Shown piece by piece: positions 33,291 through 41,280 of a DNA stretch of 41,403 nucleotides. Position numbers and translations under genes: made by a program. Numbering within the stretch: the first letter of the stretch is position 1; each line of letters opens with the position of its first letter. Origin of the DNA: Clostridiales bacterium (GTDB taxonomy: Bacteria; Bacillota; Clostridia; Oscillospirales; Oscillospiraceae). The notes under the pieces are model-generated. The model was not told the origin of the DNA. It saw nothing but the letters and a program-made list of their open reading frames with translations, and searched no databases. The stretch is from NCBI GenBank assembly GCA_022764045.1, contig JALERU010000078.1, forward strand, positions 1-41,403, read 5' to 3'.

Positions 33291-33314
33291 AGGGTTTTGC
33301 ATGCTATGGTTCTG

Positions 33315-33983
33315 TTATTCGGACGGTTCTGTGGGGAAAGTGTAGATCCAGTGTGCGGTTTCCTCGGGGCTGATGTTTCCGTTTTCAATCCCCCAGGCGG
33401 TAACTTGAAGGTTGGTGTCATCATACCACTTGACAAAGAGGATCGAGATCTCATTCTCCCACTGGGGCAGGGCCACGTCCTCTTCCAAGTCCCCTTCCAG
33501 ATCAACCACCCGGATCTGCCAGCCACCGGGCTTCCCGTCTGAGATCTTCCAGGGGAAAGCGATGTGCTTGCCGTCCGGGCTGAAGAAGCTCTGCCAGGAA
33601 TCAGTCATCCCCTCGTCAAAGGTGTAGATGGGGGTGAGGGTTCCATCGGCGTAGCGGGCCACGGTAAAGCCCTCCATCATAGCCGTTTCATAGGTGGGGC
33701 CGTAAAGGATCAGGTCTCCGCAGACCTCCACCCGAGTAAAGCTGTCGATCTCCACGTCCTGGGGCAGGGTCCAGTCCTCCGGGACCTGGGTGATGTCTTT
33801 GTTGGTGGTCGCGTCATAGTCCTCCATGGTCCACTCGGCGTCGGTCACCTGGGTCCAAGTTCCCTTGGACTCTCCCGGGGTCTTTTCCGGGGGATTGCCG
33901 GTCTCCTGGTCTTGGGTTCCACAGGCGCACAGGAGCAGGCAAGCCAGCAGGGCCGGGAGCAGGATGAGATGGTATTTTTTCAT
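33315..33983 (-). CDS. Lipoprotein of unknown function, paralogue of the next gene upstream
   Basis: A 222-residue secreted lipoprotein. The signal peptide ends in the lipobox LLCAC, with lipidation predicted at Cys21. The mature part begins with a Pro/Gly/Thr-rich linker. It then has VPEDWTLPQDVEIDSFTRVE, VCGDLILYG, MEGFTVARYADGTLTPIYTF and WQSFFSPDGKHIAF, a beta-strand-rich, WD/beta-propeller-like rhythm of repeated blocks. It is clearly related along its length to the protein encoded at 34047-34718. The pair share a promoter and a terminator. I do not recognise a named family. Confidence 0.85.
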   Translation of the reverse strand: MKKYHLILLPALLACLLLCACGTQDQETGNPPEKTPGESKGTWTQVTDAEWTMEDYDATTNKDITQVPEDWTLPQDVEIDSFTRVEVCGDLILYGPTYETAMMEGFTVARYADGTLTPIYTFDEGMTDSWQSFFSPDGKHIAFPWKISDGKPGGWQIRVVDLEGDLEEDVALPQWENEISILFVKWYDDTNLQVTAWGIENGNISPEETAHWIYTFPTEPSE

Positions 33984-34046
33984 GGTGTTCTCCTTTCCGT
34001 CATGTCTGAGGTTTCCTTGCTTCGGTGCGTGGGAAAGCCGCTGTCG

Positions 34047-34718
34047 TCAGGCGGCGGGCAGGGTATAGACGTAGGTGATGGGCTTCACGTCATCGTTGAA
34101 TTCCTTGGGGCAGCCGGTGACAACCAGGTGGGTGTCGTCCTGCCACTTGGGCAGCAGGAACTCGGCGGTCTTGGTCTCCTCCTGGCCGGTCTCCTTATTG
34201 ACAGAGGTAAAGGTCATCTCAGGCAGCTCCAGCTGGGATTCGCCCCCGGTGGTCAGGTCCACCAGAGTCACGTTCCACTCCGGGGCGTCGGCGTCCTTGG
34301 CCCAAACCGCCACCAGCTTGGTGCCGTCGGGGCTGAAGAACCGCTGCCAGCTTCTCACCACGCCGCTCTTGAACTCATAGATGGTGGTCAGCTCGCCGTC
34401 GGCATAGGTGGACACGGTGAAGCCCTCCATCACGCCCTGGTCGTTGAATTCGCCAACAAGGATCTGATCGCCGCAGACTTCCACTCGGGTCTTTTCCCCC
34501 ACGGTGAAGCCCTCGGGCAGGGTCCAGTCGGCGGGGATGGGGCCGGTGATATCCTCTGCACGATAGCTGTCGGTAAAGCTGGCCATGTTTTCAATGGCCT
34601 CCGGTGACTCCGTCCAGGTTCCCCCGGCCAGCTTGCCGTCTTCGCTGCCGCCGCAGGCGCACAGGGCCAAAGCCAGGACTAGTGCCAGGGATAAGGCCAG
34701 TAAATTCCGTTTCATCAT
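34047..34718 (-). CDS. Lipoprotein of unknown function, first of a tandem pair
   Basis: From the ATG at 34718 (GAGGAGG upstream) it has 223 residues, with a signal peptide ending LALCACGG and a predicted lipidated cysteine near residue 21. The shared core blocks are PADWTLPEGFTVGEKTRVEV, CGDQILVGE, VMEGFTVSTYADGELTTIYEF and SWQRFFSPDGTKLVAVW. The two paralogues align without large gaps except for an insertion here near the C-terminus (VNKETGQEETKT). An upstream extension to 34763 overlaps the promoter and is rejected. A recent or retained tandem duplication is the simplest reading. Function unknown; surface location predicted. Confidence 0.85.
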   Translation of the reverse strand: MMKRNLLALSLALVLALALCACGGSEDGKLAGGTWTESPEAIENMASFTDSYRAEDITGPIPADWTLPEGFTVGEKTRVEVCGDQILVGEFNDQGVMEGFTVSTYADGELTTIYEFKSGVVRSWQRFFSPDGTKLVAVWAKDADAPEWNVTLVDLTTGGESQLELPEMTFTSVNKETGQEETKTAEFLLPKWQDDTHLVVTGCPKEFNDDVKPITYVYTLPAA

Positions 34719-34758
34719 TGGTTTCCTCCTCAAGTTCTTGGTTTCCTCTTTCCCATTC

Positions 34759-34787
34759 AGCATATCAGGTTTTTAACATTTCGTCAA
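34759..34787 (-). promoter_or_regulatory. Promoter of the tandem lipoprotein genes
   Basis: TTGACG (34782-34787), a 17-base spacer and TATGCT (34759-34764) on the minus strand, with a TGA just before the -10 giving an extended -10. It lies in the 87-base gap before the first lipoprotein gene. Confidence 0.75.
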
Positions 34788-34805
34788 CAGATGCCGGGTT
34801 TTCTC

Positions 34806-35351
34806 TTAGAATCCACGGCGGTTTTGCACAATTTTGTGGGAAGCTCGTCCACCGCTCCGGGGCAAATCACTGTGAATCTGCTTCCAAATGTAATCCTCCA
34901 GCTCCTGGGCCTGAAGGACCTGGGCGGCCAGATCCAGGCCTTTCCGGTCCCGGGAGTAGCTCACCCCCGCCTGGCCGCTTCCGCCGTCTCCCAGGGCCAC
35001 CACCTGATAGGCGTCCTCGGTGCGGAAGTAGACATACATCCTGGTCCTGCCCTCTGGGGTCTCGGGGGCGGGGCGCAGGGTCTGCCGTTTGTGCAGGGTG
35101 GCCATGTGGTCCACAATGGCCCGGGCCGTCTGACGTTCCACCATGGTCCTGGGCTTCCACAGGGCGGTCTCCCGGCCGCCGGTTTCCACCTGGATGTAGA
35201 GCAGTTCGGTCTGCACCGGGTCCTCCACCAGGGGCTGGGGGACACACAGCCAGGCCGCCGCCACCAGCGCCAGGGACAGAGTCCCCATGAGAAGCAGATC
35301 CGCCAGAACACCCAGGCGGCGGTCTCCGCCGGTCCGTTTTTTTGGCTCCAT
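34806..35351 (-). CDS. Single-pass membrane protein of unknown function
   Basis: The ATG at 35351 follows AAGGAGGGGG and gives 181 residues. The N-terminus is basic (EPKKRTGGDRR), followed by one hydrophobic helix at about 16-37 and an extracytoplasmic domain of about 140 residues with ELLYIQVETGGRETALWKP, MYVYFRTEDAYQVVALGD and a charged end. The frame could extend to 35384 or 35564 but those would overlap the preceding gene. It lies 29 bases after the gene at 35381, so they are likely one operon. I do not recognise the family. Confidence 0.7.
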   Translation of the reverse strand: MEPKKRTGGDRRLGVLADLLLMGTLSLALVAAAWLCVPQPLVEDPVQTELLYIQVETGGRETALWKPRTMVERQTARAIVDHMATLHKRQTLRPAPETPEGRTRMYVYFRTEDAYQVVALGDGGSGQAGVSYSRDRKGLDLAAQVLQAQELEDYIWKQIHSDLPRSGGRASHKIVQNRRGF

Positions 35352-35380
35352 TCCCCCTCCTTTCCCGCTGTGTCCTTGGG

Positions 35381-35737
35381 TCATCGGCCGCCCTCCCCTT
35401 TGGCCAGGGCGCCCTTTTGGCGCAGGGCCTCCACCACCCAGCGGACCAGCAGCACCAGGGCGGTCTCCGTCACCCCCGGCCAGATCCACAGGGCCGCGGT
35501 GAAGCCGCCCCCCTCCCAAAAGGCGAAAATGTCCTGTAACCGGACGCCGCCCCAGCGGAACCATTGCCAGCTCAGCATCCCCACCAGGGCGTACAGGGGG
35601 AAAAAGAGGAGAATCCCCACCAGCTCACTGGATACAATGGCCCCCAGGGCCTTGGGCAGGGGCTTCTTCCAGGTCAGCCCCATGGCGACCAGGGGCACGG
35701 AATAAAGCAACACCCCAACAGCAGAGAATTCATTCAT
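35381..35737 (-). CDS. Small multi-pass membrane protein of unknown function
   Basis: From the ATG at 35737 (AAAGGAGG upstream) it has 118 residues with about three hydrophobic helices: near 5-20, 35-58 and 75-100, the last with the Trp-rich TAALWIWPGVTETALVLLV. The C-terminus is basic. The upstream extension to 35950 overlaps the promoter. First of a two-gene unit with the gene at 34806. No named family is recognised; composition is ordinary for the genome. Confidence 0.7.
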   Translation of the reverse strand: MNEFSAVGVLLYSVPLVAMGLTWKKPLPKALGAIVSSELVGILLFFPLYALVGMLSWQWFRWGGVRLQDIFAFWEGGGFTAALWIWPGVTETALVLLVRWVVEALRQKGALAKGEGGR

Positions 35738-35787
35738 GGGAAAAGCCTCCTTTCTTTTCCGGCGGACCATTTTCGTCAGAAACGCGC

Positions 35788-35815
35788 AGTATACTACCTT
35801 CAATTTTAGGGTCAA
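35788..35815 (-). promoter_or_regulatory. Promoter of the two-gene membrane protein unit
   Basis: TTGACC (35810-35815), a 16-base spacer and TATACT (35788-35793) on the minus strand, about 50 bases before the ATG at 35737. The 313-base gap up to gltA is otherwise AT-rich (about 35820-36005) with no gene, ending in the gltA terminator. Confidence 0.72.
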
Positions 35816-36002
35816 TCCATGGCGAGAATGTGAAATAAATCTTAAGAAAATCTTATGTTTTCGTGCCACGGGGTCTTCCCCACGCTTCCTCTCGTTTTGA
35901 AACAACCCTCTACTTATATAGACGCTTGAATTGCCTGTTTTTGGACACATTTTTTACTTTTTTTAAGTTTTATAGTTTCAAAAATCAAATTTCCCGAAAA
36001 AA

Positions 36003-36037
36003 CGACAAAAAAAGAGCGCGGACGAACGCCCGCGCTC
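36003..36037 (-). terminator. Intrinsic terminator after gltA
   Basis: GAGCGCGG and CCGCGCTC (36030-36037 and 36014-36021 on the plus strand) form an 8-bp GC-rich stem with an 8-base loop, followed on the minus strand by seven T. It starts 13 bases after the citrate synthase stop. Confidence 0.85.
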
Positions 36038-36049
36038 CCAATGGATCGC

Positions 36050-37432
36050 TTATTCTTCCAGTTTCCGGTGCCCCTGACGGCCCTCAATGGGCAAGTAATG
36101 GGCCCGCTTGACCACCGCCCGGTAGGCCGGACGCATGATCCGGTGGCAGGTGACCACCTCTTCAATGCGGTTGGCGCACCAACCGGCGATACGGGCCGAG
36201 GCAAAGAGGGGGGTGAACACGTCCTCGGGAATCCCCAGCATGGTGTACACCAGGCCGGAGTACATATCCACGTTGGCACACATGGGGGTCTCCGAGCCGG
36301 TCTTCTCCAGGATCATGGGGATGCCAAAGGTCTCGATCTTCTCCAGCAACTGGAAATCCTCGGCATAGCCCTTGGCCTCCGCCATGCTTCTGGCGTATTT
36401 TTTCAGCAGCACCGCCCGGGGGTCGGAGATGGTGTAAACCGCGTGGCCCAGGCCATAAATCTTGCCCGACTTGTCCCCGGCCTCTTTCCGCAGGAGCTTT
36501 GCCAGATAGTCCTTGATGGCGCCGTCGTCCTTGGGGTTCACGTTCTCCTTCACATACCGGAACATCTCCATGACCTTGGCGTTGGCGCCGCCGTGGAGGG
36601 GGCCCTTCAGGGAGCCCACCGCCCCGGCGATGGCGCTGTAAGTATCGGTACCGCTGGAGGAAAGGGCCCGGCAGACAAAGGTGGAGTTGTTGCCGCCGCC
36701 GTGCTCGGCGTGAACCATGAGCATCATGTCCAGCAGATGGGCCTCTTCCTCGGTGTATTTGGTGTTGGGGCGGATCATCCGCAGGAAGTTTTCCGCCGTG
36801 GACAGCCCCTCCACCGGGAAGTGGATGTGGAGGGAGCCTCCGTAGAAGTAGTGGCGCTTCACCGAATAGGCGTTGGCCACGATGCTGGGGAAAGCCCCGA
36901 TGAGCTTCACCGACTGGAGGAGAATATTTTCCAGAGAGGTGTCGTCGGGGTTCTCGTCATAGGAATACAGGGAGAGCACGCTCCGGGCCAGCTTGTTCAT
37001 AATGTTCCGGCTGGGGCTTTTCATAATCATGTCCTCGGTAAAGCCGTTGGGCAGCTTCCGGGCCCGGTTCATGATCTCGTTAAAGTGGTCCAGCTCCTTC
37101 TGGGAGGGCAGGTAGCCCATCAGCAGCAGGTAGGCCACCTCTTCAAAGCCGAAGGTCCCCGCCTTTCGGTGGGCCTCCACAATCTCCGTCAGCTCAATGC
37201 CCCGGTAGTAAAGCTGGCCGGGGACGGGAATCCGCAGGCCGTCCTCAATCATATAGCCCTGAACCGAGCCCACCCGGGTGACCCCGATGGGGACGCCGGT
37301 GCCGTCGCTGTTGCGCAGGCCCCGCTTGATATCCCCCCGGTAATAGGACTCGTCAATGTGATACTCCCGCTGGATGTGCTGGCTGAGGGAACCTGTGTAT
37401 TGCTCCAGGATCCCGGTCCCATTCTCTCGCAT
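36050..37432 (-). CDS. gltA: Citrate synthase
   Basis: Condenses acetyl-CoA and oxaloacetate to citrate. The ATG at 37432 (AAGGGGA upstream) gives 460 residues. The longer frame to 37537 includes the promoter -10 and is wrong. Catalytic residues by comparison with pig enzyme His274, His320 and Asp375 are His244 in VHAEHGGGNNSTF, His330 in YGLGHAVYTISDPRA and Asp389 in ANVDMYSGLVY. It is longer than the common type II enzyme of about 370-430 residues because of an N-terminal extension. It is divergent from aconitase and isocitrate dehydrogenase, its pathway partners. A 2-methylcitrate synthase role is less likely in this context. Confidence 0.94.
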   Translation of the reverse strand: MRENGTGILEQYTGSLSQHIQREYHIDESYYRGDIKRGLRNSDGTGVPIGVTRVGSVQGYMIEDGLRIPVPGQLYYRGIELTEIVEAHRKAGTFGFEEVAYLLLMGYLPSQKELDHFNEIMNRARKLPNGFTEDMIMKSPSRNIMNKLARSVLSLYSYDENPDDTSLENILLQSVKLIGAFPSIVANAYSVKRHYFYGGSLHIHFPVEGLSTAENFLRMIRPNTKYTEEEAHLLDMMLMVHAEHGGGNNSTFVCRALSSSGTDTYSAIAGAVGSLKGPLHGGANAKVMEMFRYVKENVNPKDDGAIKDYLAKLLRKEAGDKSGKIYGLGHAVYTISDPRAVLLKKYARSMAEAKGYAEDFQLLEKIETFGIPMILEKTGSETPMCANVDMYSGLVYTMLGIPEDVFTPLFASARIAGWCANRIEEVVTCHRIMRPAYRAVVKRAHYLPIEGRQGHRKLEE

Positions 37433-37519
37433 AGTATGGTTCCCCTTTCCTTCATGCCCCTCCCGTTCCAAGCCGCCAGGGAGGGTTTCCATGCTGTTCC
37501 AATTTTTTATGATGGGATC

Positions 37520-37548
37520 ATTATACCTCTCTTTCACTTTCTCTGCAA
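37520..37548 (-). promoter_or_regulatory. Promoter of gltA
   Basis: TTGCAG (37543-37548), a 17-base spacer and a perfect TATAAT (37520-37525) on the minus strand. The leader is about 80 bases. Confidence 0.75.
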
Positions 37549-37657
37549 GAAAAAATTCTATTCAGTCATTTCTTTTGGAAATTCCGTGGGATATCATGAA
37601 TTTTGTCCTTCATTTTAGTTCACCCTGCAAGAAGTTAAAAAGTTCATTCTTTTTTCT

Positions 37658-37685
37658 TTGCTTCCGGGACAGATTGTGCTATACT
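37658..37685 (+). promoter_or_regulatory. Promoter of the aconitase-isocitrate dehydrogenase operon
   Basis: TTGCTT (37658-37663), a 16-base spacer and TATACT (37680-37685) with TGC just before it (extended -10), on the plus strand. About 110 AT-rich bases separate its -35 from that of the divergent gltA promoter, room for a shared regulator. No clear operator palindrome was picked out. Confidence 0.72.
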
Positions 37686-37767
37686 TGAAACCACTCATAT
37701 CATACAAATTCAGAGCGCTGATATGGGCCCTAAGAACTTTTTCCCAGGAAGGGTGTCTATCACGATT

Positions 37768-40008
37768 ATGATTACATTACATTCCAACGGCGTCCGCTGG
37801 CAGCAGGGCGCCCCCGTCCCCGCCCAGGTGGCCACTCCCGCCGACCGGGAGAAGACCATCGCCTACCAGATCTTCCGCCGCCACAACCGGCGGGAAGAGG
37901 CCGGTCAGCTCCACCTGAAGTTTGACAGCCTCATCTCCCACGACATCACCTACGTGGGGATCATCCAGACCGCCAAAGCCAGCGGCCTGAAGGAGTTCCC
38001 CGTCCCCTATGTGATGACCAACTGCCACAACAGCCTCTGTGCTGTGGGCGGCACCATCAACGAGGATGACCACGTGTTCGGCCTCTCCGCTGCCGTGAAG
38101 TACGGCGGCAACTTCGTGCCCGCCAACCAGGCCGTCATCCACCAGTACGCCCGGGAGATGATGTCGGGCTGCGGCCGGATGATCTTAGGTTCCGACAGCC
38201 ACACCCGCTACGGCGCCCTGGGCACCATGGGCGTGGGCGAGGGCGGCCCCGAGATCGTCAAGCAGCTGCTCAGCAACACCTACGACATCGCCTGCCCCCA
38301 GGTGGTGCTGGTCTACCTCACCGGTGAGCCCGCCCAGGGGGTGGGCCCCCACGACGTGGCCATCGCCCTGTGTGGAGAGGTCTATAAAAACGGCTTTGTG
38401 AAAAACAAGGTCCTGGAGTTTGCTGGCCCCGGCATCAAAAACCTCCCCATGGACTACCGCATCGGCATCGACGTGATGACCACCGAAACCGCCTGCCTGT
38501 CCTCCATCTGGGAGACCGACGGGGCGGTGGAGGAATACCTGGCCCTCCACGGCCGGCCCGAGATCTATGAGGCCCTCCATCCCCAGGAGGGGGCCTATTA
38601 CGACAGCATGATTACCATCGACCTGTCTAAGGTGGAGCCCATGGCCGCCCTCCCCTTCCACCCCTCGGAGGCCTATCCCATCCGGGAGCTGCTGAAAAAC
38701 CCCGGGGACATCCTGCGGGAGGTGGAGAAGCAGGCCGCCGAGCAGTTCGGCGGCAAGGTCACCCTCTCCCTGACGGACAAGTTGGTGGATGGCAAGCTCC
38801 TGGTGGACCAGGGCATCATCGCCGGCTGCGCCGGCGGCATGTACGACAACATCGCCGAGGCCGCCGCCATTCTGGACGGCCACGACGTGGGCAGCGGCTA
38901 TTTCTCCCTGTCGGTCTACCCCTCCTCTGTGCCGGTCAACCTGGAGCTCATCCACAACGGCGTCCAGCAGTCCCTGCTGGAGGCGGGCGCCCTGTTTAAG
39001 CCCTGCTTCTGTGGCCCCTGCTTCGGCGCCGGAGACGTGCCCGCCAACAACGGCCTGTCCGTGCGCCACACCACCCGGAACTTCCCCAACCGGGAGGGCT
39101 CCAAGCCCGGCGACGGGCAGCTGGCCGGGGTGGTCCTCATGGACGCCCGGTCCATCGCCGCCACCGCCCGGAACCACGGCGTCCTCACCCCCGCCACCGA
39201 GGTCAGCTACACCCAGCCCAAGCAGGGCCAGCGGACCTTTGACAGCAAGGTCTACGACCGCCGGGTCTACTTTGGCTTCGGCCATCCCCAGCCCGAGGCC
39301 GACCTGAAATTCGGTCCCAACATCGCCGAGTGGCCCAAGATCCCCGCCCTGGCAGACAACCTCCTCATGCAGGTGGCCTCTGTCCTGCGGGACCCCGTCA
39401 CCACCACCGACGAGCTCATCCCCTCCGGGGAGACCTCCTCCTACCGCTCCAACCCCATGAAGCTGGCCTCCTTCGCCCTGTCCCGCCGGGACCCCGACTA
39501 TGTCCCCCGGGCCCTGGACACCCAGGCCCTGGAGACTGCCCGTCAGGCCGGTTCCCTGCCCCCTGTCCTCCGCCAGGCCCTGGAGAAGCTGGGGGGCACC
39601 GTGGACCCCGCCGCCTTCCAGGTGGGTTCCGTGATTTTTGCCAACAAGCCCGGCGACGGCTCGGCCCGGGAGCAGGCCGCCTCCTGCCAGCGGGTGCTGG
39701 GCGGCTGCGCCAACATCTGCTATGAGTTTGCCACCAAGCGCTACCGCTCCAACTGTGTCAACTGGGGCATGCTCCCCTTCATCCTGGACCAGGGGGCGGA
39801 ATTCCCCTGCCAGCCCGGGGACTTCATCTATGTCCCCAACGTAAAGGCCAAGGTTCTGGCCGGAGACGACACCTTCCCCGCCCTGGCCCTCACCGGCGGC
39901 AAGGTGGTAGAGCTCACCCTCCGCCTGCCCGCCGCTACCCCGGAGGAGCGGGAGCTTCTCCTCACCGGCTGCCTGATGAACCACTACGCCGCCCAGAACA
40001 AGGCCTGA
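37768..40008 (+). CDS. Aconitate hydratase (clostridial type)
   Basis: Converts citrate to isocitrate using a [4Fe-4S] cluster. The product has 746 residues from the ATG at 37768. The predicted cluster ligands are Cys354 (AGCAGGMYDN) and Cys415 and Cys418 (CFCGPCFGAGD), matching the aconitase SCTN and CGPC motifs. The substrate segment GSDSHTRYGALGTMGVGEGG at about 141-160 and the swivel domain at the end (KRYRSNCVNWGMLPF) are present. Start choice is uncertain: 37723 is in frame, and GGAAGGG lies rather far (14 bases) from 37768. Co-transcribed with the isocitrate dehydrogenase 10 bases downstream. Confidence 0.9.
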   Translation: MITLHSNGVRWQQGAPVPAQVATPADREKTIAYQIFRRHNRREEAGQLHLKFDSLISHDITYVGIIQTAKASGLKEFPVPYVMTNCHNSLCAVGGTINEDDHVFGLSAAVKYGGNFVPANQAVIHQYAREMMSGCGRMILGSDSHTRYGALGTMGVGEGGPEIVKQLLSNTYDIACPQVVLVYLTGEPAQGVGPHDVAIALCGEVYKNGFVKNKVLEFAGPGIKNLPMDYRIGIDVMTTETACLSSIWETDGAVEEYLALHGRPEIYEALHPQEGAYYDSMITIDLSKVEPMAALPFHPSEAYPIRELLKNPGDILREVEKQAAEQFGGKVTLSLTDKLVDGKLLVDQGIIAGCAGGMYDNIAEAAAILDGHDVGSGYFSLSVYPSSVPVNLELIHNGVQQSLLEAGALFKPCFCGPCFGAGDVPANNGLSVRHTTRNFPNREGSKPGDGQLAGVVLMDARSIAATARNHGVLTPATEVSYTQPKQGQRTFDSKVYDRRVYFGFGHPQPEADLKFGPNIAEWPKIPALADNLLMQVASVLRDPVTTTDELIPSGETSSYRSNPMKLASFALSRRDPDYVPRALDTQALETARQAGSLPPVLRQALEKLGGTVDPAAFQVGSVIFANKPGDGSAREQAASCQRVLGGCANICYEFATKRYRSNCVNWGMLPFILDQGAEFPCQPGDFIYVPNVKAKVLAGDDTFPALALTGGKVVELTLRLPAATPEERELLLTGCLMNHYAAQNKA

Positions 40009-40018
40009 GGAGGAAGTC

Positions 40019-41239
40019 ATGGAACCAATCAAAATGCAAAACCCCATCGTGGAGATCGACGGGGACGAAATGACCCGCATCCTCTGGGCCATGATTAAGG
40101 AGGAGCTCATCCTCCCCTTTGTGGAGCTGAACACCGAGTATTACGACCTGTGCCTGCCCAACCGGGACGCCACCGACGACCAGATCACCCACCAGGCCGC
40201 CGAGGCCATCAAGCACTGGCACGTGGGGGTCAAGTGCGCCACCATCACCCCCAACCTCCAGCGGATGGAGGAGTACCACCTGAAAAAAATGTGGCGCTCC
40301 CCCAACGCCACCATCCGGGCCGCCCTGGACGGCACTGTCTTCCGTGCCCCCATCCTCATCTCCAAGGTCCGCCCGGTGGTCTCCTGCTGGAAAAAGCCCA
40401 TCACCATCGCCCGCCACGCCTACGGGGACATCTACAAGGCCGTGGAGTACCGGGTCCCCGGCCCCGGCAAGGCCGAGCTGGTCTTCACCGACGAAAACGG
40501 CGTGGAGACCTCCCGCCAGACCATCTTCGACTTCAAGGGCCCCGGCGTCCTCCAGGGAATGCACAACCGGGACGACTCCATCCTCTCCTTCGCCCGGTGC
40601 TGCTTCACCTATGCCCTGGAGGTGGGCCAGGACGTGTGGTTCTCCTCCAAGGACACCATCTCCAAGGACTATGACCAGACCTTCAAACTCCTCTTCCAGA
40701 AGGTCTTTGAGGAGGAGTTCCAGGACAAGTTCCAGGCCGCGGGCCTGCACTACCGCTACGCCCTCATCGACGACGTGGCCGCCAAGGTCATCCGCTCCGA
40801 AGGGGGCATGATCTGGGCCTGCAAGAACTACGACGGCGACGTGATGAGCGACCTCATCGCCGCCGCCTCGGGCTCCCTGCCCATGATGACCAGCGTGCTG
40901 GTGAGCCCCGACGGCAACTTTGAGTACGAAGCTGCCCACGGCACCATCACCGACCACTACCGCCGCCACCAGAAGGGGGAGGACCTGTCCTCCAACCCCC
41001 TGGCCACCATCGCCGCTTGGGCCGGCGCCCTGAAAAAGCGGGGGGAGCTGGATGGCAACGAACCCCTCATCCATTACGCCGACTGCCTGAGCCAGGCTGG
41101 CCTGGACGTCTTTGAGGAGGGCTACCTCTCCGAGGACCTGGCCTCCCTCTGCGACCCCGCCGAGCTGAAGGAGATGCCCGAAAACAGCAAGCTCATGAAG
41201 CTCATCCGCGCCCGTCTGGAGACCCTTTTGGCACAATGA
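40019..41239 (+). CDS. icd: NADP-dependent isocitrate dehydrogenase (eukaryote-like type II)
   Basis: Oxidatively decarboxylates isocitrate to 2-oxoglutarate, making NADPH. The 406-residue protein has VEIDGDEMTRILWAMIKEEL at 11-30, the substrate site SPNATIRAALDGTVFRAPI, KKPITIARHAYGDIYKAVE, NYDGDVMSDLIAAASGSL with metal-binding aspartates, and the cofactor segment EAAHGTITDHYRRHQKGEDL. These are features of the homodimeric eukaryote-like branch rather than the E. coli Icd branch. A GAGGAGG site overlaps the aconitase end. With gltA and aconitase it completes the oxidative half-path to glutamate precursors. Confidence 0.93.
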   Translation: MEPIKMQNPIVEIDGDEMTRILWAMIKEELILPFVELNTEYYDLCLPNRDATDDQITHQAAEAIKHWHVGVKCATITPNLQRMEEYHLKKMWRSPNATIRAALDGTVFRAPILISKVRPVVSCWKKPITIARHAYGDIYKAVEYRVPGPGKAELVFTDENGVETSRQTIFDFKGPGVLQGMHNRDDSILSFARCCFTYALEVGQDVWFSSKDTISKDYDQTFKLLFQKVFEEEFQDKFQAAGLHYRYALIDDVAAKVIRSEGGMIWACKNYDGDVMSDLIAAASGSLPMMTSVLVSPDGNFEYEAAHGTITDHYRRHQKGEDLSSNPLATIAAWAGALKKRGELDGNEPLIHYADCLSQAGLDVFEEGYLSEDLASLCDPAELKEMPENSKLMKLIRARLETLLAQ

Positions 41240-41247
41240 TCTGCAAT

Positions 41248-41277
41248 AAATATCCCCCGGCAAAGCCGGGGGTATTT
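41248..41277 (+). terminator. Intrinsic terminator after isocitrate dehydrogenase
   Basis: CCCCCGGC-AAA-GCCGGGGG forms an 8-bp stem, extended by AAATA/TATTT with one bulge. It starts 9 bases after the stop codon. The T-run is short (TATTTC). Confidence 0.75.
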
Positions 41278-41280
41278 CAT

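Noticed and set aside
37433-37537. Longer citrate synthase start
   Set aside because: The extension covers the predicted transcript start and -10 box, so it would not be on the mRNA.
38185-40134. 649-codon minus-strand open frame
   Set aside because: It is antisense to aconitase, whose cluster cysteines and motifs are clear.
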